Shown piece by piece: positions 16,183-24,691 of a stretch of 64,000 nucleotides of DNA. Origin of the DNA: Streptomyces sp. CB03234 (GTDB lineage: Bacteria; Actinomycetota; Actinomycetes; Streptomycetales; Streptomycetaceae); the NCBI RefSeq assembly GCF_001905885.1, contig NZ_LIYH01000004.1, positions 248,001 to 312,000 of the forward strand. Direction: 5' to 3'. Both the position numbers and the translations under genes were made by a program. The notes under the pieces are model-generated. The model saw nothing but the letters and a program-made list of their open reading frames with translations. It had not been told where the DNA came from and did not search any database. How positions within the stretch are numbered: the stretch's first letter is position 1; each line of letters starts with the position of its first letter.

Positions 16183-17781
16183 GTGAGCGCCACCATGACC
16201 GCCGTCGATGTCCCACCCCCCGCGTCCGAGAAGCGGCGGGCCCGGTTGCCGTGGCGGTTGATGCGACCGGCGGCAGCAGTGCTGTCCGGGGCCCTGTTGT
16301 ACCTGAGCTTCCCGCCCCGCCCCCTGTGGTGGCTCGCCGTGCCCGGCTTCGCCCTGCTCGGGTGGACCCTGCGCGGCCGACGGCTGAGGGCGGGCTTCGG
16401 CCTCGGTTACCTCGCCGGCCTCGGCTTCCTCCTGCCCCTCCTGGCGTGGACCGGTGAGGAGGTCGGGGCGGGGCCGTGGCTGGCGCTCGCCGCCGTCGAG
16501 GCACTCTTCATCGCGGCCGCCTGCCTCCTCGTCGCGGCCGTGTCGCGGCTCCCCGCATGGCCGGTGTTCGCCGCCGCCGCATGGATCGTGGGAGAGGCGG
16601 CACGCGCGCGCGTGCCCTTCGGCGGGTTCCCCTGGGGCAAGATCGCCTTCGGCCAGCCGGACGGCCTGTTCCTGCCGCTCGTGGCGGTGGGCGGCACGCC
16701 CGTGCTCGGCTTCGCCGTCGCCCTGTGCGGCTTCGGCCTGTACGAGGTGGTACGGGTTCTCCGTACGTACAGGGCGACCGGCGCCCTCCCGCGCGGCCCC
16801 CTCGCCGCAGCCGCCCTCTCCCTCTTCGTACCGGTCACGGCGGCCCTCGCCGCCCAGCCGCTCGTCTCCGACGCCGCGGAGGACGGCACCGCGACCGTCG
16901 CCGCCATCCAGGGCAACGTGCCGCGCCTCGGCCTGGACTTCAACGCACAGCGCCGAGCCGTCCTCGACAACCACGCCGACCGCACCGAGCAACTCGCCGA
17001 CGACGTCGCGGCGGGCAAGGTCGCCAAGCCGGACTTCGTCCTGTGGCCGGAGAACTCCTCCGACCTCGACCCGTACCGCAACGACGACGCCCGGGGCGTC
17101 ATCGACGAGGCGGTCAGAGCCATCGGCGTACCGACCGTCATCGGTGCCGTCCTCACTCCCGAGACCGGCACGCTGCGCAACACCCTGATCCAGTGGGACC
17201 CGGAGCGCGGGCCTGTCGCGACGTACGACAAGCGGCACGTCCAGCCGTTCGGCGAGTACATCCCGATGCGATCCGTCGTCCGCGTCTTCAACAAGAACGT
17301 CGACCGGGTCAGCCGCGACTTCGGACCGGGCGACAAGGTGGGCGTCTTCGACCTCGCCGGCACCCGCGTCGGGCTCGCGACCTGTTACGAGGCGGCCTTC
17401 GACTGGGCCGTACGCGGCACCGTCACGCACGGCGCCCGGCTGATCTCCGTACCGAGCAACAACGCCACCTTCGGGCGCAGCGAGATGACCTACCAGCAGC
17501 TCGCCATGGACCGGGTGCGGGCCGTCGAGCACAGCCGTTCCGTCGTCGTACCCGTCACCAGCGGCGTCAGCGCGATCATCCGGCCGGACGGCACCATCGT
17601 GCGGGAATCCCGGATGTTCACCCCCGACGCCCTGGTCGCGGAGGTTCCGCTGCGCTCCTCGCTGACACCGGCGACCCGCATGGGCACGCTGCCCGAGGCG
17701 GCGCTCGTGGCGCTCGCCGCCGCGGGCCTCGGCCGGGCGGCGTTCGGCGCCGTCGCACGCCGCCGGAGGACCAGGACCTAG
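16183..17781 (+). CDS. lnt: Apolipoprotein N-acyltransferase
   Basis: A 532-residue polytopic membrane enzyme that transfers a third acyl chain to the N-terminal cysteine of lipoproteins. Residues 1-230 hold about seven membrane helices; the rest is a nitrilase-fold domain with the Glu-Lys-Cys triad visible in LWPENSSD (Glu), YDKRHVQPFGEYIP (Lys) and ATCYEAAFDW (Cys). Length matches the family. Starts at GTG 16183, with ATG 16195 four codons in as alternative. It is followed after nine bases by a Nudix gene in the same direction, so the two are probably co-transcribed. Lipoproteins in this window (24.0 and 62.3 kb) would be possible substrates. Confidence 0.93.
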   Translation: MSATMTAVDVPPPASEKRRARLPWRLMRPAAAVLSGALLYLSFPPRPLWWLAVPGFALLGWTLRGRRLRAGFGLGYLAGLGFLLPLLAWTGEEVGAGPWLALAAVEALFIAAACLLVAAVSRLPAWPVFAAAAWIVGEAARARVPFGGFPWGKIAFGQPDGLFLPLVAVGGTPVLGFAVALCGFGLYEVVRVLRTYRATGALPRGPLAAAALSLFVPVTAALAAQPLVSDAAEDGTATVAAIQGNVPRLGLDFNAQRRAVLDNHADRTEQLADDVAAGKVAKPDFVLWPENSSDLDPYRNDDARGVIDEAVRAIGVPTVIGAVLTPETGTLRNTLIQWDPERGPVATYDKRHVQPFGEYIPMRSVVRVFNKNVDRVSRDFGPGDKVGVFDLAGTRVGLATCYEAAFDWAVRGTVTHGARLISVPSNNATFGRSEMTYQQLAMDRVRAVEHSRSVVVPVTSGVSAIIRPDGTIVRESRMFTPDALVAEVPLRSSLTPATRMGTLPEAALVALAAAGLGRAAFGAVARRRRTRT

Positions 17782-17790
17782 GGTCGGGGC

Positions 17791-18267
17791 ATGGCAACTC
17801 CTGACTTCATCCGGGCCGTACGGGCCACCGCGGGACACCAGCTGCTGTTCCTGCCGGGCGTCAGCGCCGTGGTCCTCGACGACGAGGGGCGGGTCCTCCT
17901 GGTCAGACGCGCCGACACCGGCAAGTGGACGATCATCGGCGGGATCCCGGAGCCGGGGGAGCAGCCGGCCGTCACCGCCGTCCGGGAGGTGCACGAGGAG
18001 ACGGCCGTGGAGTGCGTCGTCGAGCGCGTGGTCCTCGTGGAGACACTGCCGACGGTCACGTACCTCAACGGCGACCAGTGCCAGTACATGGACACCTGTT
18101 TCCGCTGCCGGGCCGTCGGCGGGGAGGCACGCGTCAACGACGAGGAGTCGCTGGAGGTGGGCTGGTTCCCGGTGGACGCACTGCCGCCGCTGCGCGAGAG
18201 CGACCGGTTCCGGATCAAGCAGGCCCTCAGCGACGGCCCCACATGGTTCTCCACCACGCCTGACTAG
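17791..18267 (+). CDS. Nudix hydrolase
   Basis: A 158-residue Nudix protein. The Nudix box is complete at about residues 50-72: GGIPEPGEQPAVTAVREVHE followed by ET, with the catalytic REVHEE glutamates. Nudix enzymes hydrolyse nucleoside diphosphate derivatives such as ADP-ribose, NADH or damaged dNTPs. The N-terminal segment FLPGVSAVVLDDEGRVLLVRR is typical of small actinobacterial Nudix enzymes. It begins nine bases after the lnt stop. The substrate cannot be told from sequence. Confidence 0.9.
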   Translation: MATPDFIRAVRATAGHQLLFLPGVSAVVLDDEGRVLLVRRADTGKWTIIGGIPEPGEQPAVTAVREVHEETAVECVVERVVLVETLPTVTYLNGDQCQYMDTCFRCRAVGGEARVNDEESLEVGWFPVDALPPLRESDRFRIKQALSDGPTWFSTTPD

Positions 18268-18327
18268 GGCGAAGTGTGGGTCCACGCCACATCGGTCATG
18301 GGCTCCGTGCTCCCTAGGGTGCGGAGC

Positions 18328-19116
18328 ATGACCGCACCCCACCCCACCGTCACCCCCCTCGACCTCGGCGGCCGCACCGCCCTCGTCACCGGCGCGGCGA
18401 GCGGCATCGGCCGCGCCTGCGCGCTGCGGCTCGCGGCCGCCGGGGCGAAGGTCAGGGCCGTCGACCGGGACGTCCCGGGACTGGACGCCCTGGCAGAAGC
18501 GGCGCCCGCACTGGCCGGGGCGGTCGAACCCCACGTACTCGACCTGACCGACCTCGACGCCGCCGAGCAGCTGGCGGCCGGCACCGACATCCTGGTCAAC
18601 AACGCCGGACTGCAATGCGTGCGGCCCATCGAGGAGTTCCCTCCGGACGTCTTCCACACCGTCCTCACCGTGATGCTGGAGGCACCCTTCCGGCTGATCA
18701 GGGGCGCGTTGCCGCACATGTACGCGCAACGGTGGGGCCGTATCGTCAACCTCTCCTCCGTCCACGGGCTGCGCGCCTCCGCCTACAAGTCCGCCTATGT
18801 GGCCGCCAAACACGGCCTGGAGGGCCTGTCCAAAACCGCCGCCCTCGAAGGCGCACCCCACGGTGTCACCTCCAACTGCGTCAACCCCGGCTATGTACGC
18901 ACGCCCCTGGTCGAAGCACAGATCGCGGACCAGGCGGAAGCCCACGGCGTCCCGCCCGAGCGCGTCCTGGCCGACGTCCTGCTGAAGGACTCCGCGCTCA
19001 AGCGGCTCATCGAACCGGCAGAGGTCGCCGAAGCCGTCGCCTACCTCTGCGCCCCGCACGCCTCGTTCATCACCGGCACCTCGCTCGTCCTCGACGGCGG
19101 CTGGACCGCGCACTGA
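18328..19116 (+). CDS. Short-chain dehydrogenase, 3-hydroxybutyrate dehydrogenase-like
   Basis: A 262-residue Rossmann-fold SDR. The cofactor motif is TGAASGIG, the structural motif NNAG, and the catalytic Ser-Tyr-Lys appear in LSSVHGLRASAYKSAYVAAK. Asp in AVDRD after beta-2 points to NAD(H). The overall pattern, including ...HYVAAKHG-like and CVNPGYVRTPLVEAQIADQA, resembles 3-hydroxybutyrate dehydrogenases, which interconvert 3-hydroxybutyrate and acetoacetate. ATG 18328 gives MTAPHPTVTPLDLGG with the Rossmann strand at the normal position. It is a monocistronic-looking gene 60 bp after the Nudix gene. Substrate assignment is by similarity only. Confidence 0.85.
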   Translation: MTAPHPTVTPLDLGGRTALVTGAASGIGRACALRLAAAGAKVRAVDRDVPGLDALAEAAPALAGAVEPHVLDLTDLDAAEQLAAGTDILVNNAGLQCVRPIEEFPPDVFHTVLTVMLEAPFRLIRGALPHMYAQRWGRIVNLSSVHGLRASAYKSAYVAAKHGLEGLSKTAALEGAPHGVTSNCVNPGYVRTPLVEAQIADQAEAHGVPPERVLADVLLKDSALKRLIEPAEVAEAVAYLCAPHASFITGTSLVLDGGWTAH

Positions 19117-19190
19117 GCACGCCGCGAGGCCCGCCGCGAGTTGTCCACAGGGCTGGTGCGACCACCCGTACGACAGGTATCCCTGTGACC

Positions 19191-21410
19191 ATGTCCGAAG
19201 AACCGCTCCGTGAGCCGGAGCCCAGCGCCGACCCGGCCGCCTACCTGGGACTTCTGGCGCGTGGGGCGGCCGTCGAGGCGTACGACCGGCCCGTGCTGCT
19301 CGCCCGGGCGAGCGGCGCCGGCCCCGACGTGCTCGCCGCGCTCGAACACGCCAAGCAGCTCGCGCTGCGCGTCCGCGCCGAGCTGGAGGGCCGCCGACGC
19401 CGCGAGGCCGAGCTTTCCGCGCTCTTCGAGACCGCGCACGACCTCGCCGGGCTGCGCGACCTCGACGCGGTGCTGCGCGCGATCGTGCAACGCGCGCGCT
19501 CACTGCTGGGCACCGAGGTCGCCTATCTGAGCCTCAACGACCCGGCCGCGGGCGACACCTACATGCGGGTCACCGAGGGCTCGGTGTCCGCGCGCTTCCA
19601 GCAGCTGCGCCTGGGCATGGGGGAGGGGCTCGGCGGCCTCGTCGCCCAGACGGCCCGACCGTATGTGACGGAAAGCTACTTCGACGACGAGCGGTTCCGG
19701 CACACGCGCGCCATCGACTCCGGCGTACGGGACGAGGGCCTGGTGGCGATCCTGGGTGTGCCGCTGATGCTCGGCAGCCAGGTGATCGGTGTGCTCTTCG
19801 CCGCCGACCGGCGCGCCCGCATCTTCGAACGCGAACAGGTCGCGCTGCTCGGCTCGTTCGCCGCGCACGCGGCCGTCGCCATCGACACCGCCAACCTGCT
19901 GGCCGAGACCAGGTCGGCGCTGGCCGAGCTGGAGCGGGCCAACGGCATCATCCGCGCCCACAGCGGCGTCATCGAGCGGGCCTCCGAGGTGCACGACCGG
20001 CTCACCGAGCTGGTCCTGCGCGGCGGCGGGGTCCACGACGTGGCGGCGGCCCTCTCGGAAGTCCTGGACGGGTCGGTGGAGTTCACCGAGGGGCCGCTCC
20101 CCGCCGAGTGCGTCGACGGCCACGCTACGCGGCGCGGCGACGAGTGGGTGGCGGCCGTGTCGGCGGGCGGCGAGGCCCTCGGGGCGCTCGTGCTGCGCGG
20201 CCACCCGGACCTGGACCCGGTCGACCAGCGCACCATGGAGCGGGCCGCGATGGTCACCTCCCTGCTGCTGCTCGCGCGCCGCTCCGCCGGGGAGGCGGAA
20301 CAGCGGGTACGGGGGGAGCTGCTGGACGACCTTCTGGACGCGCCCGAGCGGGACCGGCGGCTGCTGAGGGAGCGCGCCGCCCGCCTCAGCGCCGACTTCG
20401 ACGCCCCGCACGTGGTGCTGGCCGCCCGCATCGACCGCCCGGCCCCTGACACGACGGACCGCCAGGGCCCGCCGCACCGGGAGGGCCCGCACAGGGAGGG
20501 AATGTCCCGGCAGGCCCACCGGGAGGGAGCCCACCGGGAGGGGGCGCACCGGGAAGGGACGCACGGCCCGGGCGAGCACCGGCAGGGCACCCACCACCAG
20601 GGCACCCACCACCAGGGCACCCACCGCGAGGGCCCGAACCGGGAGGGCACCCACCGCGAGGGCCTGAACCGGGAGGGCGCTCACCGCCAAGACGCCTACC
20701 GACAGGACGCCCACCGGCAAGACGCCCAGCGGCGGGACGCCCACCGGGACGGTGGCGAGCGGGACGGCGGCGAGCGGGAGAGCGCCGACCGGCAGCGCCT
20801 CTGGTCGGCGGCCTCGCACCTGGCGGCCACCCGCCACGGCCTCGCCTCCGCCCGCGACGGCGGCACCGTGCTGCTGCTCCCACTGGGGCCGGGTGACACC
20901 GCGGCCGAGCTGGCCCGCCAGACCGCCAAGCACCTCGGTGGCACCCTGCGCGAACCGGTCACCGTCGGGGCCTCCTCGCCGGTCGACGCGCCCGCCGCCC
21001 GGCCGGGCGCCATAGCCCCGGCGTACGCCGAGGCCCGCCGCTGCCTGGACGCCCTGCGCCTGCTCGGCCGCCCCGGCGAGGGCGCGGCCGCCTCGGACCT
21101 GGGGTTCCTGGGCCTGCTGCTCGCCGACACGCGGGACATCACCGGCTTCGTCACCCGCACGATCGGCGAGGTCGCCGCGTACGACCGGAGCCGTGGCACC
21201 GACCTGGTCCGCACGCTCGACGCGTACTTCGCGAGCGGGATGAGCCCGGTCCGTACGAAGGACGAACTGCACGTCCACGTCAACACAGTGGCGCAGCGCC
21301 TGGAACGCATAGGCCGGCTCCTCGGCCCCGACTGGCAGTCCCCGCCCCGGGCCCTGGAGATCCAGCTCGCGCTGCGGCTGCACGCGATGTCCGCGGCGGT
21401 CGTACGCTGA
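19191..21410 (+). CDS. GAF-domain PucR-type transcriptional regulator with repeat insert
   Basis: A 739-residue regulator. A short helical head (1-75) leads into a GAF domain (about 78-245: ETAHDLAGLRDLDAVLRAIV ... GVLFAADRRARIFEREQVAL), a second regulatory region, then the PucR C-terminal helix-turn-helix at about 680-735 (TKDELHVHVNTVAQRLERIG). Residues about 427-533 are an in-frame array of His-Arg-Glu-Gly-X pentapeptides inserted into the otherwise conserved region between the second domain and the HTH. Start ATG 19191, preceded by GTG 19185. PucR proteins activate catabolic genes; the divergent or convergent MFS transporter at 21466 may be related. The repeat is probably a disordered linker. 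Confidence 0.85.
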   Translation: MSEEPLREPEPSADPAAYLGLLARGAAVEAYDRPVLLARASGAGPDVLAALEHAKQLALRVRAELEGRRRREAELSALFETAHDLAGLRDLDAVLRAIVQRARSLLGTEVAYLSLNDPAAGDTYMRVTEGSVSARFQQLRLGMGEGLGGLVAQTARPYVTESYFDDERFRHTRAIDSGVRDEGLVAILGVPLMLGSQVIGVLFAADRRARIFEREQVALLGSFAAHAAVAIDTANLLAETRSALAELERANGIIRAHSGVIERASEVHDRLTELVLRGGGVHDVAAALSEVLDGSVEFTEGPLPAECVDGHATRRGDEWVAAVSAGGEALGALVLRGHPDLDPVDQRTMERAAMVTSLLLLARRSAGEAEQRVRGELLDDLLDAPERDRRLLRERAARLSADFDAPHVVLAARIDRPAPDTTDRQGPPHREGPHREGMSRQAHREGAHREGAHREGTHGPGEHRQGTHHQGTHHQGTHREGPNREGTHREGLNREGAHRQDAYRQDAHRQDAQRRDAHRDGGERDGGERESADRQRLWSAASHLAATRHGLASARDGGTVLLLPLGPGDTAAELARQTAKHLGGTLREPVTVGASSPVDAPAARPGAIAPAYAEARRCLDALRLLGRPGEGAAASDLGFLGLLLADTRDITGFVTRTIGEVAAYDRSRGTDLVRTLDAYFASGMSPVRTKDELHVHVNTVAQRLERIGRLLGPDWQSPPRALEIQLALRLHAMSAAVVR
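20461..20790 (+). repeat. 15-bp in-frame minisatellite
   Basis: About 20 imperfect tandem copies of a 15-bp unit of the type CACCGGGAGGGCGCC, coding for HREGA, HREGT, HHQGT, NREGT, HRQDA and similar pentapeptides. Unit length is a multiple of three, so gain or loss of copies would keep the PucR-type gene in frame. Exact adjacent duplicates (two HHQGT units) indicate recent slippage. Confidence 0.85.
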
Positions 21411-21450
21411 AACGGCCGGCCGCCCCCCCCCGCGGGGGCGACCGGCCGTT
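21411..21450. terminator. Bidirectional terminator between convergent genes
   Basis: Inverted repeat AACGGCCGG ... CCGGCCGTT extended by a C-run/G-run stem (CCCCC ... GGGGG), immediately after the PucR-type gene stop and 15 bp before the stop of the convergent MFS gene. It is well placed to end both transcripts. Confidence 0.8.
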
Positions 21451-21465
21451 CCGGGGCCGACAGGC

Positions 21466-22824
21466 TCAGCGCCCCACCACGACCCTCTCCCGGTCCTCGG
21501 CCACATCGGCCAGATCGCGGTTGCGGGTCTCCCGGGCACACGCGATCGCGACCACGGTGAGCAGCGCCGCGGCGATGACGTACAGGGAGATCGGTGTCGA
21601 GGTGCCGTAGTCGGCCAGCAGCGCGGTCGCGATCAGCGGCGCCGGGGCGCCGGCCGCCACCGAGGAGAACTGGGCGCCGATGGAGGCGCCCGAATAGCGC
21701 ATCCTGGTCGCGAACATCTCGGAGAAGAACGCCGCCTGCGGCGCGTACATCGCCCCGTGGAGGACCAGCCCGACGGTCACGGCGAGCAGCAGACTGCCGA
21801 AGCTCCTGGAGTCGATGAGCGCGAAGAACGGGAACATCCAGGCCCCGACCCCGACCGCCCCGATCAGATAGACCGGCCGCCGCCCGATACGGTCCGACAG
21901 GGCGCCCCACGCGGGGATGACCGCGAAGTGCACGGCGGAGGCGATGAGTACGGCGTTGAGCGCGGTCTGCTTGCTGAGCCCGGTCGACGTCGTCGCGTAC
22001 ACCAGGATGAACGCGGTGATGACGTAGTAGCTGATGTTCTCGGCCATCCGCGCGCCCATCGCGATCAGGACGTCGCGCCAGTGGTGCCGCAACACGGCGA
22101 CCAGCGGCATCTTCTCCACCTGCGCGGTTTCCGCCTTGCGCGCCTCGGCCTGGGCCAACGCGGCCTTGAAGACGGGCGATTCATCGACGGAGAGACGGAT
22201 CCACAAGCCGACGATCACCAGCACCCCGGACAGCAGGAACGGGATGCGCCACCCCCACGATGTGAAGGCCGCGTCCGACAGCAGCGCGGTGAGCGCGGAC
22301 AACACCCCGGTCGCCAGCAACTGCCCGGCCGGCGCCCCGGTTTGCGGCCACGACGCCCAGAAGCCGCGCCTCCGCGCATCCCCGTGCTCCGACACCAGCA
22401 GCACGGCCCCGCCCCACTCACCCCCGAGCGCAAAGCCCTGCACCAACCGCAACACGGTCAGCAGCACGGGCGCCGCCGTCCCGATCGTGGCATGCGTGGG
22501 CAACAGCCCAATGGCAAAAGTCGCCCCGCCCATCAACAACAGACTGAGCACGAGCAACTTCTTCCGCCCGAGCCGGTCCCCGTAATGCCCGAACACCAAC
22601 GCCCCGAGCGGCCGCGCGGCGAACCCGACGGCGTACGTCAGGAAGGACAGCAGCGTGCCCACGAGGGGGTCGGAGTCGGGAAAGAAGAGCTTGTTGAAGA
22701 CGAGCGCGGCGGCAGAACCGTACAGAAAGAAGTCGTACCACTCGATGGTCGTGCCGATGAGGCTCGCGGCGACGATGCGCTTGAGGCTGGACGGTGCTGG
22801 TGGAGCGGTCGCGGGGGAGGACAT
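21466..22824 (-). CDS. MFS transporter, MHS (metabolite:H+ symporter) type
   Basis: A 452-residue transporter with twelve predicted membrane helices. It shows the MHS-family features: IGTTIEWYDFFLYGSAAALV in the first helix, the loop-2/3 motif FGHYGDRLGRKKLL, and RLVQGFALGGEWGGAVLLV. MHS proteins import organic acids, shikimate, proline-betaine or similar compounds with protons. I chose ATG 22824 because AGGAAG lies nine bases upstream; a GTG/TTG-started extension of 16 residues exists. It converges on the PucR-type regulator, with a shared terminator. Substrate unknown. Confidence 0.88.
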   Translation of the reverse strand: MSSPATAPPAPSSLKRIVAASLIGTTIEWYDFFLYGSAAALVFNKLFFPDSDPLVGTLLSFLTYAVGFAARPLGALVFGHYGDRLGRKKLLVLSLLLMGGATFAIGLLPTHATIGTAAPVLLTVLRLVQGFALGGEWGGAVLLVSEHGDARRRGFWASWPQTGAPAGQLLATGVLSALTALLSDAAFTSWGWRIPFLLSGVLVIVGLWIRLSVDESPVFKAALAQAEARKAETAQVEKMPLVAVLRHHWRDVLIAMGARMAENISYYVITAFILVYATTSTGLSKQTALNAVLIASAVHFAVIPAWGALSDRIGRRPVYLIGAVGVGAWMFPFFALIDSRSFGSLLLAVTVGLVLHGAMYAPQAAFFSEMFATRMRYSGASIGAQFSSVAAGAPAPLIATALLADYGTSTPISLYVIAAALLTVVAIACARETRNRDLADVAEDRERVVVGR

Positions 22825-23186
22825 CGGCACCACTTCCTGGCGTGTGACGGGTACGTTTGCGTGTCGCCACACCGTAGGAACGCGCAGGTCACAGGCGTAT
22901 GTGGTGGGACACCATAGTTCTGGGGTCGGGTGTGCGCGGGGCCGCCATGAGAGACGTATCGGCGCTGGCTCGTGCGACGGTACCCCTGCGCTGCGTTACG
23001 TGGTCGCTTCTCTCCACGCGCTCCCCAGCGCCGTCGATACTCCCCGAATTCCTCCCAGGAAGAGCCGTTTGCGGCGGGCCGCGGTGGCGGGCCGTGGTGG
23101 CACGGGACGTCAGTCCATCCAAGGCACTGCCCAGGAGCGGACGCGTCTGCTTCCAAGGAAGTGCGCACATCGCCGCACGCGCGGTG
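22825..23186. other. Intergenic region at left edge of copper island
   Basis: About 360 bp between the MFS gene start and the end of the F510_1955-type gene. It contains the MFS promoter region. Open frames on both strands have Arg/Ser-rich translations without family features. No repeat, tRNA or IS end was recognised, although the gene content changes from core-like to metal-resistance here, so this would be the left boundary of the island. Confidence 0.4.
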
Positions 23187-24056
23187 TCAGTGGCCTGAGC
23201 TCGAAACCGTAAGGAGCTTGGTGAAGGTCTTGCCCGCGTCCCGCGTCTCGTAGATGCCGTCCTGCGTGGCGACGATGACGTGGCTCGAGTCGACGGCGGT
23301 GAGTGCCTGCGGTTCTCCGCCGGGGACGTCGCCAGTGGGCTTCCAGGTGGTGCCGCCGTCGGTGCTGCGGTTCAGCTCGCCGCCCGGATCGACTCCGTAC
23401 AGGCCATCCGTCTTGGGCCAGGAAAGAAAGGCCATTACCGGCTCGGTGCCTGGGCGGAAGGTCTCCCCGCCATCGGCGCTCGTGGCGATGCCGTCCTGTG
23501 TGGTGGCCAGCACCGTATTGGCGTTGTCAGGGCTGACGGCGAAGTCCAGCATCTGCAGGCCGGCCCGGTCGTCCCAGATGGTGCCGTCCTTGCTGACCCG
23601 CAGCGTGCCGCTGACGCTGTCGTAGCCGTAGATCGTGTTGTGTGCGAAGTCGAGGACGTGGAAGTCGGCCTGGCCCTCCAGAGACCGCGTCTTCCACGTC
23701 TTCCCGGCGTTCGTGCTCTCGATCAGGCCGCGGTGGGACGGCTCGTCGTCGGTGGCCGGGTGACCGCTGGCCAGGAAGGTCTTCGGCCCGGCCACCGTGA
23801 ATCCCATGAAGTCGTCCTGGCTGTCCCCTACGCGCTGAGGGCGGCCCTCGCGGTCGGGTGTGAAGAGTCCCTCGTGAGTAGCGACGTACAGCCGTCCGTC
23901 CGACGGATCGACGCCGAGGCCGTGGACGTGGCTCACGGTGGCTTGCGCCGAGTCGGAGCCGGGCTCGGAGCTGGAGCCGGAGTCGGCGGTGCAGGCGGCC
24001 AGTCCTGTGGCGAGGAGCGCTGCGGCGACGGGGAGAGCGAGGGTGCGTACGTTCAT
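23187..24056 (-). CDS. F510_1955-type beta-propeller lipoprotein
   Basis: A 289-residue exported lipoprotein: signal peptide MNVRTLALPVAAALLATGLA with lipobox LAAC (lipid-attached Cys22), then Ser/Gly linker and a beta-propeller of BNR/sortilin-like repeats seen as STNAGKTWK, SADGGETF, STDGGTTWK and TRDAGKTF. This matches the family annotated F510_1955 glycosylhydrolase, often found in actinobacterial copper clusters; catalytic activity is unproven. It is preceded by its own MerR-type operator (24176-24196), pointing to metal induction. Start ATG 24056 with AGGAA upstream. A truncated second copy lies at 32341-32721. Confidence 0.82.
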   Translation of the reverse strand: MNVRTLALPVAAALLATGLAACTADSGSSSEPGSDSAQATVSHVHGLGVDPSDGRLYVATHEGLFTPDREGRPQRVGDSQDDFMGFTVAGPKTFLASGHPATDDEPSHRGLIESTNAGKTWKTRSLEGQADFHVLDFAHNTIYGYDSVSGTLRVSKDGTIWDDRAGLQMLDFAVSPDNANTVLATTQDGIATSADGGETFRPGTEPVMAFLSWPKTDGLYGVDPGGELNRSTDGGTTWKPTGDVPGGEPQALTAVDSSHVIVATQDGIYETRDAGKTFTKLLTVSSSGH

Positions 24057-24175
24057 GTGAGGTTCCTGCGAGGTGCGCAGTGGGTGGCGCGGCGGCCGGG
24101 CAGGCTATGGAGCCACTCGCCCCATGGTTTGTCCTGCGGCGGCGGGTCGAATCCGCTGTCCCTTGCGACGTGAGA

Positions 24176-24196
24176 ACCCTGCCCTGGGGGAAAGGT
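24176..24196 (-). promoter_or_regulatory. MerR-type operator and promoter for the lipoprotein gene
   Basis: On the minus strand: -35 TTGACC (24199-24194), then a dyad reading ACCTTTCCC ... GGGCAGGGT, and a -10-like element about 19-20 bp after the -35. The long spacer with the dyad inside it is the MerR-family promoter architecture. It differs at only a few positions from the operators at 24656 and 32122. The -35 overlaps the merR stop codon, so the lipoprotein gene has a promoter at the very end of the regulator gene. Confidence 0.72.
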
Positions 24197-24609
24197 CAAG
24201 CCGATGGGGAGGGGGCGGACTCGATGATGTGGCAGATCACGCCTGCCTCACCCCGTCCGGCGGCCTGATCTGCCCGGTCGCGGGCGGTCTGCAGCGTCTC
24301 CCGCAGCGCTTGCAGGTCGGCGATGCGCCGGTCGATCTCCGTGAGGTGCTCATCGAGGAGGCTGGTGACCAGCTCGCAGGGCTGTTGCCCCTGGCGCTGC
24401 AGGTCCAGGATGCGCTTGATCTCCTTCAGGCTGAGGCCAAGCGTCTGGGCTTGGCGGATGAAGTGCAGCTCAGGCAGGGTGTTCTCGGCGTAGGTGCGAT
24501 ATCCGGCCGGGGTACGCTCCGGCGGGTCGATGAGCCCATTCGCCTCGTACAGGCGCACCGCTTTCGGGCTCAGTCCGGTCTGCTTGGCGACACGGCCAAC
24601 GGTCAGCAT
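24196..24609 (-). CDS. MerR-family metal-responsive regulator (CueR-like)
   Basis: A 137-residue regulator. The MerR winged helix fills residues 1-70 (MLTVGRVAKQTGLSPKAVRL, YEANGLIDPPERTPAGYRTY), followed by the dimerisation coiled helix (ELVTSLLDEHLTEIDRRIAD). Candidate metal-binding cysteines are C78 and C126 (AGVICHIIE), spaced like those of thiol-metal sensors, though a CueR-type CX7C pair is not present, so Cu(I) is inferred from the neighbours. It is divergent from copA, and its likely target dyad lies in the copA promoter. MerR proteins bind this site constantly and twist it open when metal binds. Confidence 0.85.
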   Translation of the reverse strand: MLTVGRVAKQTGLSPKAVRLYEANGLIDPPERTPAGYRTYAENTLPELHFIRQAQTLGLSLKEIKRILDLQRQGQQPCELVTSLLDEHLTEIDRRIADLQALRETLQTARDRADQAAGRGEAGVICHIIESAPSPSA

Positions 24610-24652
24610 GGGCTTTGCTTCCTCACATTTCGGGTGTGCTGCCAGTGTGCGC

Positions 24653-24682
24653 TTGACCTTTCCCTAGGGGCAAGGTTTTAGC
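24653..24682 (+). promoter_or_regulatory. MerR-type copA promoter and operator
   Basis: -35 TTGACC at 24653-24658 and a -10-like TAGCGT after a 19-20-bp spacer. The spacer contains the 21-bp dyad at 24656-24676 reading ACCTTTCCC ... GGGCAAGGT. The overlong spacer is the hallmark of MerR-activated promoters. CopA starts at 24692, leaving only a short leader, in which no clear ribosome site is visible. Confidence 0.82.
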
Positions 24683-24691
24683 GTCTCGACC

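Noticed and set aside
15895..19503. A 1,202-residue open frame on the minus strand across lnt, Nudix and SDR genes
   Set aside because: It is antisense to four well supported genes, its translation is Gly/Arg/Asp-rich without any domain, and its length is explained by high GC at third positions of the true genes.
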